NCBI GenBank assembly: GCA_023399295.1
Contig: JAEWQF010000027.1
Span: forward strand, 14,514-78,513
Reading direction: 5' to 3'
Source: Bacteroidota bacterium
GTDB lineage: Bacteria; Bacteroidota; Bacteroidia; Bacteroidales; Dysgonomonadaceae
DNA length: 64,000 bases
How positions within the stretch are numbered: position 1 is the first letter of the stretch; each line of letters opens with the position of its first letter. Below, in pieces: positions 52,358 through 61,139 of the stretch. The position numbers and the translations under genes are program-made. The notes under the pieces were generated by a model that saw only the letters and a program-made list of their open reading frames with translations, was not told the origin of the DNA and made no database searches.

Positions 52358-52934
52358 CGTAGTTGTCTATTGCGCCTCAAGCGACCAGCTACGACCGGTC
52401 TTCACCCAGGCTGCAACCCGCCTGGGTGAGCTGTTGGCCCTGAACGGCATCACCTGTATCAATGGTGCCGGCAAACAGGGGTTGATGGGTGCGCTCAATG
52501 ATGCCATCCTGCTTCATGGAGGAAAGGTGAAAGGGATCATCCCCCGTTTCATGGTCGAGGCGGGGTGGGGTCACGATCACCTCACTGAGATTGTAATCAC
52601 CGACACCATCCACGAACGCAAGGCCGCGATGGCAGAGTGTGCGGATGCGGTTGTTGCAATGCCGGGAGGTATGGGAACACTGGAAGAACTGGCCGAGATC
52701 ATCACCTGGCGACAACTGGGTCTCTTCCGTCATCCCATCATCCTGCTCAATACAGACCACTATTATGATCCGTTGCTCTCCTTTTTCGAGCGGATGATTT
52801 CAGAACAATTCATGCGGGATGAGTATCGTCAGATATGGCAGGTGGCAGATAGTCCCGAAGCAGTGATTTCCCTGTTGCATGATTTTCCCGATTGGGAACC
52901 TCTGGAAGGTAAAAATCCCCAAAAAGAGTCGTAA
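52329..52934 (+). CDS. LOG-family cytokinin riboside 5'-monophosphate phosphoribohydrolase-like protein
   Basis: A 201-residue TIGR00730 Rossmann-fold protein. The nucleotide-hydrolase signature PGGMGTLEE is present and GIIPRFM is the conserved neighbour. It overlaps the last 29 bases of metK in another frame, so it is translationally linked to metK. Bacterial LOG proteins cleave the N-glycosidic bond of AMP or related nucleotides; physiological substrate unknown here. ATG 52323 is an alternative start. Confidence 0.87.
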   Translation: MQSGKSSDYSVVVYCASSDQLRPVFTQAATRLGELLALNGITCINGAGKQGLMGALNDAILLHGGKVKGIIPRFMVEAGWGHDHLTEIVITDTIHERKAAMAECADAVVAMPGGMGTLEELAEIITWRQLGLFRHPIILLNTDHYYDPLLSFFERMISEQFMRDEYRQIWQVADSPEAVISLLHDFPDWEPLEGKNPQKES

Positions 52935-52939
52935 CTTTG
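52932..52939 (+). promoter_or_regulatory. Candidate minus-7 element for the DUF4271 gene
   Basis: TAACTTTG, 24 bases upstream of ATG 52964, overlapping the LOG gene stop. No good minus-33 box. Confidence 0.35.
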
Positions 52940-52963
52940 TGGCGAGAGACCTGTTGATTGCTG

Positions 52964-53863
52964 ATGATACAACTGACCTTCGCTCCCGAACCTGTCAACG
53001 CGCTTCCCTTTCACCTGTTGAGAGCTGAAGAGGATACCCTCTTGTCACTCCCGCAACAACCACCCTTTGGCCAGTTTGACTATCTCCCAACCGACAGCAC
53101 CCGTCTTTTTTTTGTACCTGAGAAGATGGGCGATGTGGCACATCAGTTGGTCAACTCCTACATGACCGGCGATAACCTGCCGTTCTCGTCACTGCTGCAA
53201 TCACTCTTTTTTCTGCTCTTTTTGCTCTGTTTTCTCTTGTTCGCCATTTTTTACAGCATGGAGGGTAGCTCTTTCCAAGGCAATCTCAGACACGCATTCA
53301 CCCCGGGTAAATCAACAAACCTCATCAGAAAAGAGCAGGTCACCATCACCGAAGCATGGGGTGAGTTTTTTCTGCTGTTCCAAACGATGCTGGTAGGCAG
53401 CATCGTGCTTTTCCATGCCGGATGGGATTGGGGTCTCTCTTCCCTTGATGTGGCCCAACAATTGAAAGTGTTTGGAACGGTGCTGGTTGTCATCTCATTT
53501 TTTGCGGCAATAAAAGTATTCTTTTACCGGGTTGTCGGACTCTTCTTTCTCCCAGTTGATCTGAAGGGGTGGGTCACACAGTATACCCGTATGTTGGAGC
53601 TGATTGGCGTGGTATTGTTTCTGCCGGCTGTCTGTTTTGTCTACCTGCCGGAGTGGAAAGAGGGCTTGATGATCCTCTTCGCGGTGATCTTTCTGATCAC
53701 CCGTATGATCATAGTTATCGGGTTGTTAAATATTTTTGTTAAAAATAAAATCGGCTGGTTCTATTTTTTTGTCTATCTTTGCGGCACTGAAATTGCGCCC
53801 TGGTTGCTATTCTATAAAGGAGTGCTTTCAATGATAAATATTGCAGGAATAAATATTATATGA
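52964..53863 (+). CDS. DUF4271 family membrane protein
   Basis: A 299-residue protein with a soluble N-terminus (about 1-60) and about six membrane segments (about 75-290). It matches DUF4271, found across Bacteroidetes directly before hemD. No function is known; the pairing suggests a link to haem synthesis or its control. It overlaps hemD by four bases, so co-translation is likely. Confidence 0.8.
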   Translation: MIQLTFAPEPVNALPFHLLRAEEDTLLSLPQQPPFGQFDYLPTDSTRLFFVPEKMGDVAHQLVNSYMTGDNLPFSSLLQSLFFLLFLLCFLLFAIFYSMEGSSFQGNLRHAFTPGKSTNLIRKEQVTITEAWGEFFLLFQTMLVGSIVLFHAGWDWGLSSLDVAQQLKVFGTVLVVISFFAAIKVFFYRVVGLFFLPVDLKGWVTQYTRMLELIGVVLFLPAVCFVYLPEWKEGLMILFAVIFLITRMIIVIGLLNIFVKNKIGWFYFFVYLCGTEIAPWLLFYKGVLSMINIAGINII

Positions 53864-54624
53864 ACGCCCGGAAAGTTAAAAAGATTCTGATTTCCCAACC
53901 CAAACCCAGTAGTGAGAAATCTCCCTATTACGACATTGCCGAGAAACATCATGTTGAGGTGCACTTCTACCCCTTTATCAAGGTTGAACGTGTCTCACTG
54001 AAAGAGTTTCGTCAACAACGGATTCAAATCCTTGATTTCACGGCTGTGATCTTTACTGCCCGTACAGCGGTTGATAAGTTCTTCTCGATTTGTGAGGAGA
54101 TGAAGATCGTCGTTCCCGAAACAATGAAATATTTCTGTGTATCGGAGACAGTAGCACTCTATCTGCAAAAATACATCGTGTACAGGAAACGAAAGATCTT
54201 TTTCAGCCAGACTGGAAAAATGGACGGCCTCATCAATACCTTCAACAAGCATGCCAAGGAGAATTTTCTTTTTCCTGTGCCGGAGGAACACAACGATGAG
54301 ATATGCATCCTGCTCGATGAGAGAAAGATCAACTACACCAAAAGTGTGATGTACCGAACCGTAAGCAATGAATTTGAGGAGGGCGAAAAGCTCGATTACG
54401 ACATGATCATCTTCTTCAGTCCCCTTGGAATCCACTCGCTGGTCTCAAATTTTCCGGACTACAAGCAGGGCACAATGGCCATCGGCTGCTTTGGCAACAG
54501 CACTGCGAAAACAGTGGAAGAGGTGGGCTTGCGACTCGACTGTGTGGCACCCCAGCCCGATTATCCCTCAATGGCTGCCGCGCTCGATGCGTTCCTCAAA
54601 GAGAATCACAAGCACCATAGCTAA
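53860..54624 (+). CDS. hemD: Uroporphyrinogen-III synthase
   Basis: Closes and inverts ring D of hydroxymethylbilane in tetrapyrrole synthesis. The 254-residue HemD fold shows the two alternating domains; the conserved FTARTAVDKFF and IIFFSPLGIHSLVSNFPDY (first part FFSPLGIHSLV) regions and the closing segment CVAPQPDYPSMAAALDAF are typical. HemD sequences are highly divergent, so the assignment leans partly on the DUF4271 neighbour. No other hem genes are in the window. Confidence 0.86.
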   Translation: MNARKVKKILISQPKPSSEKSPYYDIAEKHHVEVHFYPFIKVERVSLKEFRQQRIQILDFTAVIFTARTAVDKFFSICEEMKIVVPETMKYFCVSETVALYLQKYIVYRKRKIFFSQTGKMDGLINTFNKHAKENFLFPVPEEHNDEICILLDERKINYTKSVMYRTVSNEFEEGEKLDYDMIIFFSPLGIHSLVSNFPDYKQGTMAIGCFGNSTAKTVEEVGLRLDCVAPQPDYPSMAAALDAFLKENHKHHS

Positions 54625-54650
54625 AAGGCTTCAAGGAACCACTCCGATCA

Positions 54651-54697
54651 ATCAGAAAAGCCGGTGAACTCATAAACAGTTCACCGGCTTTTCTGAT
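54651..54697. terminator. Bidirectional intrinsic terminator between hemD and tatD
   Basis: A perfect 20-bp stem (54651-54670 with 54678-54697) and a seven-base loop CATAAAC between two convergent genes. The stem contains AGAAAAGCCGGTGAACT and ends in AT-rich arms that act as the T run in both directions. It is unusually long and symmetric. Confidence 0.85.
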
Positions 54698-54718
54698 CAA
54701 AACAGCGCTCCCAATCGA

Positions 54719-55420
54719 TTAATCTGCCTCCTCCTCCTTGTCTATGTAATAAGCAGTGGGTGCCTCCAGCGTGGGAAATACCCTCCTTACATTCTCCGCG
54801 ATGTGCGATGCGAATGTCTCCGTCTCCATGTTGAGGGCGCGTGCAGCCTGCTGGTACACCTCACGGATCGACATCTCGTCTTCGTCGGTTTCACAGAAGA
54901 GGGTGTTGAGTGGCATCAGTTGCATTGAGTCCACATTGAGTTGGTCACCCACCGAGAAGAGAAATCCCTCCCGGAGCAGTTGCACTGTCAGTTCCGGTTT
55001 ACCCCGGTATCCATGGATGATCCACGGTTGTGTGGGTTGTGTCTCGCGCTTCACCCTGATGAGCTCTTCCCATGCTTTCACACAATGGATGATCACAGGT
55101 TTGCCAAGCCTCTCCGAGAGTTCGATGTGTTTTTTGAATACCGGGATCTGTATCTCAAAAGAGGGCCCTTTGAGGCGGTCCAGTCCGGTCTCACCAATGG
55201 CAATGATGCGCGGGTTGGGAGCGATCTCGTTCAGATAGGCCATCTGTGTGTCACTATCCTCCGAATACCAGGGATGGATGCCACAGGAGAAAGCATGGCG
55301 GTTGTAGGATTCTTTGGCTACTTCAAACTCAAGGGGGTAAACATCGAAGATACACGAGTGATAAGGATCATCGTTTTCCTCGAGAAAAATCTGGTGGGTG
55401 TGTACGTCGTAAAATTCCAT
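54719..55420 (-). CDS. TatD family metal-dependent hydrolase
   Basis: A 233-residue TIM-barrel nuclease-like protein. Metal ligands: His in DVHTHQ, Glu in IGETGLDRL, His in VIIHCVKAW and WIIHGYRG, Asp in CETDEDE. Slightly shorter than the usual 255-265 residues. It follows yidD after three bases, last gene of the rnpA-yidD-tatD operon. Probable DNase or D-aminoacyl-tRNA-related hydrolase; the substrate is not set by sequence. Confidence 0.87.
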   Translation of the reverse strand: MEFYDVHTHQIFLEENDDPYHSCIFDVYPLEFEVAKESYNRHAFSCGIHPWYSEDSDTQMAYLNEIAPNPRIIAIGETGLDRLKGPSFEIQIPVFKKHIELSERLGKPVIIHCVKAWEELIRVKRETQPTQPWIIHGYRGKPELTVQLLREGFLFSVGDQLNVDSMQLMPLNTLFCETDEDEMSIREVYQQAARALNMETETFASHIAENVRRVFPTLEAPTAYYIDKEEEAD

Positions 55421-55423
55421 ACG

Positions 55424-55696
55424 TTAGTGTTCCTCTGCTTTCGACTTTTCTTTCCTGCGCCTTGGCTCGGGTACGGGATCATACCCCGATCCTCCCCAGG
55501 GATTACAGCTTATTATGCGCCGCGCGGAAAGGTAAAAACCCCTGAAAGGGCCGTGTTGCTTCAATGCTTCTATCGTGTACTGTGAACAGGAGGGTGTGTA
55601 GCGGCAACTGGGTGGTGTGAGCGGTGAGATGACAGCCCGGTAGAAATAGACGGGGAGCAACATGATCCACGTCAGAAGAGCGTTCAATAATTTCAC
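55424..55696 (-). CDS. yidD: Membrane protein insertion efficiency factor YidD
   Basis: A 90-residue protein with one N-terminal amphipathic/hydrophobic segment and three conserved cysteines in CRYTPSCSQYTIEAL and SCNPWGGSGYDPVP. YidD assists YidC-dependent membrane insertion. Its start overlaps the rnpA stop by four bases, the common gene order next to RNase P. Confidence 0.93.
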   Translation of the reverse strand: MKLLNALLTWIMLLPVYFYRAVISPLTPPSCRYTPSCSQYTIEALKQHGPFRGFYLSARRIISCNPWGGSGYDPVPEPRRRKEKSKAEEH

Positions 55697-56097
55697 GTTG
55701 TCGTTGTTTGGTTGATTCTTCCCAGTTCCCTGATTGCTTTCACAATCCCTTTTTGAATCGTGAGAAAGTCACTCGGCTCATTTCCGACATAGATGAAGGC
55801 TACCTCCAGATGCAGCGCATCTTCCTTCAGCACCTCCTTCAGTTGTGGCTTGTGCAGCCTGTAAGCCTCTCTGGCCAGTCTCTTCATCCGGTTGCGGTCT
55901 ACAGCCCGTCTCAGTCTCTTTTTGGGGATGCTGACAAGTACCGATGCCATTGTCGCGGAAGCGGCATCTCCCTTCAACCATACCACCCTGAAAGGGTATG
56001 CCATGAAAGAATTTCCTTTGACAAACAGGGATTCAACCCTCTTCGTGCCGCTGATCCGTTCTTTTTTTGCAAATTTGAACCGCTCTCCTTCGTTCAT
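55693..56097 (-). CDS. rnpA: Ribonuclease P protein component
   Basis: Basic protein subunit that helps the RNA of RNase P mature tRNA 5' ends. The RNR motif region is NRMKRLAREAYR (about residue 75). From ATG 56097 (MNEGERFKF) it is 134 residues, normal size. ATG 56109 would add four residues. The usual upstream rpmH is not here; RNase HI lies upstream instead. Confidence 0.92.
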   Translation of the reverse strand: MNEGERFKFAKKERISGTKRVESLFVKGNSFMAYPFRVVWLKGDAASATMASVLVSIPKKRLRRAVDRNRMKRLAREAYRLHKPQLKEVLKEDALHLEVAFIYVGNEPSDFLTIQKGIVKAIRELGRINQTTTT

Positions 56098-56218
56098 AGA
56101 TAAAAGCATTCCGCCGAAAGCAATTTCGAGGCAAAGATAACTGTTTTTTGGTTGTAATGATGGATAAATGAAACAAAAAAAAGAAGAGTGAATCGACGCT
56201 GCACCCTCTATCTGCCCT

Positions 56219-56842
56219 CTATTTGCGACCAAAGTCGGCAGGGTTCTCTCCCCATTGCTTTGTTTCCCACTTCAGCAGCGGATTGCTGTAATTGTTTTCC
56301 CGCAACCATTTCTCTGCCCGTGCAATCCATTCGAACAACAGTTTGTTGCGCTCGGTCTGTATTAATTTAGTGTTGCATTTTTTCTTGGCTACCCACTTGA
56401 GGGCATTCACACTGTCGGTGTAGACAGGTGTTGGTTTATCGTGCTTCTGCAATAGGGCCAGGGCATGCACAATGGCCAGAAACTCACCAATGTTGTTGGT
56501 GCCCTCATCGATGGGCCCCACGTGGAAGAGTTCTGTCCCATCCTCTACCCATACACCGCGATACTCCATACGTCCCGGATTCCCACTGCAGGCTGCATCG
56601 ACGGCCATACTTTGCCGGATAAAAGGGGCATTTGACGGGGAGGAGTCACGTTGCCCACTTTTCTTTGGGACAAGGTGTTTCCAGGGGTTGTCGCTGAATG
56701 CCTCCTCAGCCTCTGCCCTGGTTGAGAAAGACTTGTATAGCGCATGTTCGTATCCCGCCACCTGTGCCTTGCAGCGATCCCACGAGTCATATACTCCGGG
56801 TTTCACTCCCTGCCACACAACATAATATTTTTTCTGTGCCAT
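56219..56842 (-). CDS. rnhA: Ribonuclease HI with N-terminal hybrid-binding domain
   Basis: Cleaves RNA in RNA-DNA hybrids. The 207-residue protein has a caulimovirus VI-type hybrid-binding domain (about 1-45, YYVVWQGVKPGVYDSW) and then an RNase H domain (about 75-207). Catalytic acids: Asp in AVDAACSGNPG, Glu in NIGEFLAIVHAL, Asp in VYTDSVNALKW and Asp in NPADFGRK. It stands alone between rnpA and an uncharacterised gene. Confidence 0.93.
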   Translation of the reverse strand: MAQKKYYVVWQGVKPGVYDSWDRCKAQVAGYEHALYKSFSTRAEAEEAFSDNPWKHLVPKKSGQRDSSPSNAPFIRQSMAVDAACSGNPGRMEYRGVWVEDGTELFHVGPIDEGTNNIGEFLAIVHALALLQKHDKPTPVYTDSVNALKWVAKKKCNTKLIQTERNKLLFEWIARAEKWLRENNYSNPLLKWETKQWGENPADFGRK

Positions 56843-56853
56843 GGTTCACCTAC

Positions 56854-57309
56854 CTACATCGATTCGAGGATGTAGGGTGTCAATTCCTCTTGTGTTAGCG
56901 GATCAAGCGATTTCTCTTCGATGGCGATGATGCTGTCGACGACGAACTTGGTGTATCCTCGCCAGGGAAGTGGTGCAAAGTATTCCCGGTAGTGGAGTTG
57001 GACCAGCTTGCCGCCTGCCACCATCAACCGTTGTGCAATTTCCTTGTCTTCCACCGAAAAATCGAACTGATTCGACTGGAGTCCTCCCGGCATGTCAGCA
57101 CGGAAGCCCGACTGAATCAGTTTCCCCTCGTAGGTTTTAAAAACAACCCCCTTGTAGACAAGGTAATTCAGCTCACCCGATTTCACACCCGTACCAAATA
57201 CATAGTAATAGCGTACATAGACGAATATGGCAAGGGCAACGATCACGATGCCGAGAAAAAGGGTCCATCCTTTGCGGCTTTTTTTCTTTTTTGGAGTCAG
57301 GTCATCCAT
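56854..57309 (-). CDS. Conserved Bacteroidota membrane-anchored protein of unknown function
   Basis: A 151-residue protein with a basic N-terminus (KKKKSRK), one membrane helix (about residues 15-35) and a soluble domain with a YKGVVFKTYEGKLIQSGF strand-rich part (first part YKGVVFKTYEG). Proteins of this kind are sometimes labelled 6-phosphogluconate dehydrogenase in databases, but nothing here looks like a dehydrogenase (no nucleotide fold), so I would keep it as hypothetical. ATG 57309 gives the normal start; a 74-residue upstream extension lacks support. Confidence 0.72.
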   Translation of the reverse strand: MDDLTPKKKKSRKGWTLFLGIVIVALAIFVYVRYYYVFGTGVKSGELNYLVYKGVVFKTYEGKLIQSGFRADMPGGLQSNQFDFSVEDKEIAQRLMVAGGKLVQLHYREYFAPLPWRGYTKFVVDSIIAIEEKSLDPLTQEELTPYILESM

Positions 57310-57478
57310 AAACAATGATTTAATGTGCGGGTAAAGGTACATCAATTTTCCGCTGTTACGGCGAAGAAAGGTGTAAAAAAAGATGTTTTTTACCCTATTT
57401 TGAATTAACTTTGTGAAGGACTCTATCCCGCTCAAATACTTGCAATGACTGAACCCATTTAGAATCATAATCGTGAAA

Positions 57479-58648
57479 ATGAAAAAGTTGTTTTTTTCTT
57501 CCATACTGCTGTTGAGCACAGTTGTCATCACAGCACAAAGTATCTATCAGTTTACGGTGATCAGGGAGAATCCGGTCACCTCGGTGAAGAACCAGTCGAG
57601 CACCGGTACCTGCTGGAGTTTCTCGGGTGTCGCTTTCCTTGAATCGGAATTGCTCCGCATGGGGAAAGGGGAGTATGACCTCTCTGAGATGTACATCGTG
57701 AGAAGAAACTATGAAGAGAAGGCGGTGAAACATGCCCGTCTGCACGGCAGTCTCAACTTCGCACCTGGCGGTTCTTTTGCCGATGTGGTCGAGACCCTCG
57801 ATGCCTATGGCGTGATGCCTGATGAGGCTTACCACGGCCTTCACTACGGTTCTGAGACACACAACCACGGGGAGCTGGACAAGATCTTGAAAGGCTACAT
57901 GGAGGGCGTGATTGGTGCCAGAAGCCTCACACCGGTCTGGCACAACGGCATATCCGGTATCCTGGATGGTTATCTGGGAACAGTACCCCATACATTTACC
58001 CACAAAGGGAAGGAATACACTCCCCAGACATTTGCCGATGAGCTGGGGTTGAAGCAGGAGGATTACGTTTCTCTCACATCCTTCACGCACCATCCCTATT
58101 ATCGGCCGTTTGCAATCGAGGTGCCCGACAACTGGCGCTGGGCACTCTCCTACAACCTGCCACTGGATGAACTGATGCAGGTGATGGAATCTGCGGTGAT
58201 GAGTGGTTACACCATTGCCTGGGCTTCAGATGTGAGTGAGACCGGTTTCTCCCGTGATGGAATAGCCATTGTGCCCGATGAGGAGGCATCTGAGAATGCC
58301 GGCAGTGACCAGGCCAAATGGCTTGGTCTCACCAGTCGCGAACGGGATGCCGATATCAGGTCTCGCATTGGCAGGGAGCTGCTCAAGGAAAAAGAGATCA
58401 CCCAGGAGCTGCGACAGGTGTCGTTCGACAATTATGCCACCACCGACGACCATGGCATGCAGATTTACGGCATTGCCAAAGATCAGAATGGAAACAGCTA
58501 CTTCATGGTGAAGAACTCGTGGGGCGAGACAGGTCCTTACAAGGGATTGTGGTATGCATCCTATCCTTTTGTCCGTTACAAGACGCTGAGTGTTGTGTTA
58601 CACAAGGATGCGATTCCTGCAGCGATCGCACGGAAACTAAAGTTATAA
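57479..58648 (+). CDS. Secreted C1-family cysteine aminopeptidase (bleomycin hydrolase-like)
   Basis: A 389-residue papain-fold peptidase with a signal peptide (about 1-20). Catalytic Cys in STGTCWSFSG, His in TDDHGMQIYG and Asn in VKNSWGETG. The insertion layout fits the bleomycin hydrolase/PepC branch, which usually is cytoplasmic and hexameric; an exported version is notable. Likely trims peptides in the periplasm, which fits an amino-acid fermenting lifestyle. The GTG at 57473 would only add two residues. Confidence 0.88.
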   Translation: MKKLFFSSILLLSTVVITAQSIYQFTVIRENPVTSVKNQSSTGTCWSFSGVAFLESELLRMGKGEYDLSEMYIVRRNYEEKAVKHARLHGSLNFAPGGSFADVVETLDAYGVMPDEAYHGLHYGSETHNHGELDKILKGYMEGVIGARSLTPVWHNGISGILDGYLGTVPHTFTHKGKEYTPQTFADELGLKQEDYVSLTSFTHHPYYRPFAIEVPDNWRWALSYNLPLDELMQVMESAVMSGYTIAWASDVSETGFSRDGIAIVPDEEASENAGSDQAKWLGLTSRERDADIRSRIGRELLKEKEITQELRQVSFDNYATTDDHGMQIYGIAKDQNGNSYFMVKNSWGETGPYKGLWYASYPFVRYKTLSVVLHKDAIPAAIARKLKL

Positions 58649-58673
58649 AGCAATCGTGACAGCCTGAAACCAT

Positions 58674-59978
58674 ATGCAGACCAATGAGCTTTATTCTATC
58701 TTTCTACGCTATCCCTCAGTCACTACCGACTCCCGGATGTGTGAGAAGGATTCCATCTTCTTTGCCCTGAAAGGGGAGCGGTTCAACGGCAACCTTTTTG
58801 CCGAGAAGGCTTTGGAAGCGGGATGTGCCTACGCCGTTGTGGATGAATGGACGGAAGGGATACCCGCCGATGAACGGATCATCCGGGTGGATGATGTACT
58901 CCACACACTCCAACAGCTGGCAAATTGGCATCGTAGGAAACTAAAGATACCGGTGATCGGTATCACCGGAACAAACGGCAAGACAACCACCAAGGAACTG
59001 ATCGCTGTGGGTCTGGCCCGTAAATTCAAGGTGGCCTATACCCAGGGCAACTACAACAACCAGATCGGTGTGCCACTCACCCTGCTCTCCATGAACAAAT
59101 CGCATGAGATCGCAGTGGTGGAGATGGGTGCCAATCGGCCGGGTGATATTGCGGAACTGTGCGGGATCGCCGAACCCGATTATGGGCTGATCACCAATGT
59201 GGGGCAAGCCCACCTGGAGGGATTCGGCTCTTTTGAACGATTGGTGCACACCAAGGGCGAGCTGTATGAGTACATTCGCGCACACGAGGGCAAGGTCTTT
59301 GTGAACAGGGAGAGCACCTTGCTCTATGAGCTGACGGAAGGGATGGATCGCATCCTTTATGGGAGGGATGATCCGACACTGTTTGCCTCCGGCAGCCTAA
59401 CCGATGCGACCCCTTTTATGGAGTTCGACTGGCGATTCTTCGATCGTTCCTACCGTGTTCGCACCCGCCTGGTGGGTGAATACAATTTCGACAATGCCAT
59501 TGCCGCCGTGGCGGTTTGCAAATTCTTCGGCATCAACGCGGAGAGCATCAGTGCTGCTCTCGAAACGTATGAACCCAGCAACCACCGTTCACAGTTCAAG
59601 CGCACCGAGCGCAACGACCTGATCATTGATGCCTACAACGCCAATCCCACCAGCATGCAGGCATCAGTGGGATTCTTCGCGTCGATACCCACACCGCTAC
59701 CCCGGATGGTGATCCTCGGAGAGATGAAGGAGTTGGGTGAGGTGAGTGACGAGGAACATGCGAAAATGGTACAATACCTTCGAGAACTCTCGTTTGACAG
59801 GGTTTTCCTGGTAGGTGATTCTTACCGTCAGTGGACATCGGCTGACGACGGATTTCAATGTTTCAGGGATGTGGAGGAGTTGATAAGTCAGCTTCTTGCA
59901 GAGCCGGTGAGCAACAACTACATCCTGTTGAAGGGCTCTCATTCGGTGCAACTGGAGAAGGTGATCGACTATCTGTAA
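58674..59978 (+). CDS. murF: UDP-MurNAc-tripeptide--D-alanyl-D-alanine ligase
   Basis: Adds D-Ala-D-Ala to the peptidoglycan precursor. Mur ligase motifs: GITGTNGKTTTKEL (P-loop), VVEMGANRPGDIAEL and NHRSQFKRTERNDLIIDAYNANPTSM (quoted in part, IIDAYNANPTSM). 434 residues, normal. Separate from any mur cluster; it is 25 bases after the C1 peptidase gene. Confidence 0.96.
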   Translation: MQTNELYSIFLRYPSVTTDSRMCEKDSIFFALKGERFNGNLFAEKALEAGCAYAVVDEWTEGIPADERIIRVDDVLHTLQQLANWHRRKLKIPVIGITGTNGKTTTKELIAVGLARKFKVAYTQGNYNNQIGVPLTLLSMNKSHEIAVVEMGANRPGDIAELCGIAEPDYGLITNVGQAHLEGFGSFERLVHTKGELYEYIRAHEGKVFVNRESTLLYELTEGMDRILYGRDDPTLFASGSLTDATPFMEFDWRFFDRSYRVRTRLVGEYNFDNAIAAVAVCKFFGINAESISAALETYEPSNHRSQFKRTERNDLIIDAYNANPTSMQASVGFFASIPTPLPRMVILGEMKELGEVSDEEHAKMVQYLRELSFDRVFLVGDSYRQWTSADDGFQCFRDVEELISQLLAEPVSNNYILLKGSHSVQLEKVIDYL

Positions 59979-59985
59979 CCTTTTG

Positions 59986-61119
59986 TTATTCGAAAACTAC
60001 AGTCAGCAGTGCGATTTCTGACTGGGTGCCAATACGGTATTGTGGGCCTACCAATCCGAGACCCGAGGTGACATAGCAATGCGTGTCACCTTTCTTCTTG
60101 TAACCATGTGTCACTTCGAAGATCCATTCAGTGATCAGGTTGCCAGGGAAAGCCTGGCCGTGATGGGTGTGTCCAAAGAGGGCAATGTCGATGCCGGCGT
60201 CAGCCTCCTCGCGGAGGTTGTCGGGGGTGTGATTGAGCAGCATAACCGGCATGGTATGATCAACCTGTGCGTCGTGCAGGATCTCAACGGTTGATTTTCG
60301 ATCTGTGATCACCCTGTCCTCCCGTCCCACCACGTAGAAAGCACTGTCGATCAGCACCGCTGTGTCACGCAGCACGGTGATGCCGGCGTTGTTGAGCAGT
60401 GCAATCTTCGCTTCACTGTCGTGGCGGTATTCGTGGTTTCCAGTACAGGTATAGACGCCCAGTGGTGCGGAGAGCCGTCTGAGCTCCTGATCCATTCCCT
60501 GCTGCAACACCGGCTCTATCTGTGCGTCGAAGATGTCACCCACAAAAAGAATCAGATCAGCCTGTTGTGCCATGATCAGATCCACGAACCGACGGGTATG
60601 GTTCCGGTTTATCATCCAGCCCAGGTGCATATCTCCCGCCACGACAATGCGCAGTGAGTCGTAGTTGCCGGCCTGTTTGTATAGCGTGACATGAACCGGT
60701 TGTACTACGGGGTGCATGAACCGGTGTCTGCCCTGCACCATGATGCCGACCACCAGGATCACCGGCAGGATGAACAGCAGGATTCTTCGTTTTCGGGGAG
60801 CCTCTTTCAGTGAGTGGATGGGTGTGCGCCACTGATGAAGCACGGTGAGTGCGATCAGGTCAATGAGTAGCCATAATCCGCCACTGTACAACAGGAATAA
60901 CATCCAGCTGGTGCCCATCACCCTGATCTGTTGCACCACCATCTCCGGAAGAGCACGATAGAACAAGAATCCGGAGAGGTAGATCAAAAATTCGGTAGCA
61001 AACACAACCACAAGAATCAATCGTGCTCTTTTTTTTCCTTCGAATGCATGCCACCCCTTCAGGAAGACCAGCAGGTTGAGGGTGAGGTGGATGATAAGGG
61101 CATTGACCAATGCACGCAT
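59986..61119 (-). CDS. Membrane-anchored metallophosphoesterase
   Basis: A 377-residue protein. The N-terminal 125 residues hold about four membrane helices, and the rest is a calcineurin-like domain with GDMHLG, GDIFDA, GNHEY and GHTHHGQ metal ligands (about 150-360). Family members YkuE/LpxH-like cleave phosphomonoesters or phosphodiesters in lipids or nucleotides; the substrate is not visible. Convergent with murF, 7 bases apart. Confidence 0.86.
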   Translation of the reverse strand: MRALVNALIIHLTLNLLVFLKGWHAFEGKKRARLILVVVFATEFLIYLSGFLFYRALPEMVVQQIRVMGTSWMLFLLYSGGLWLLIDLIALTVLHQWRTPIHSLKEAPRKRRILLFILPVILVVGIMVQGRHRFMHPVVQPVHVTLYKQAGNYDSLRIVVAGDMHLGWMINRNHTRRFVDLIMAQQADLILFVGDIFDAQIEPVLQQGMDQELRRLSAPLGVYTCTGNHEYRHDSEAKIALLNNAGITVLRDTAVLIDSAFYVVGREDRVITDRKSTVEILHDAQVDHTMPVMLLNHTPDNLREEADAGIDIALFGHTHHGQAFPGNLITEWIFEVTHGYKKKGDTHCYVTSGLGLVGPQYRIGTQSEIALLTVVFE

Positions 61120-61139
61120 AGGCTATTTGGGGTGAGATG

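Noticed and set aside
56854..57309. 6-phosphogluconate dehydrogenase label for this gene
   Set aside because: Too short, has a membrane helix and no nucleotide-binding motif, so the enzyme label is not supported.
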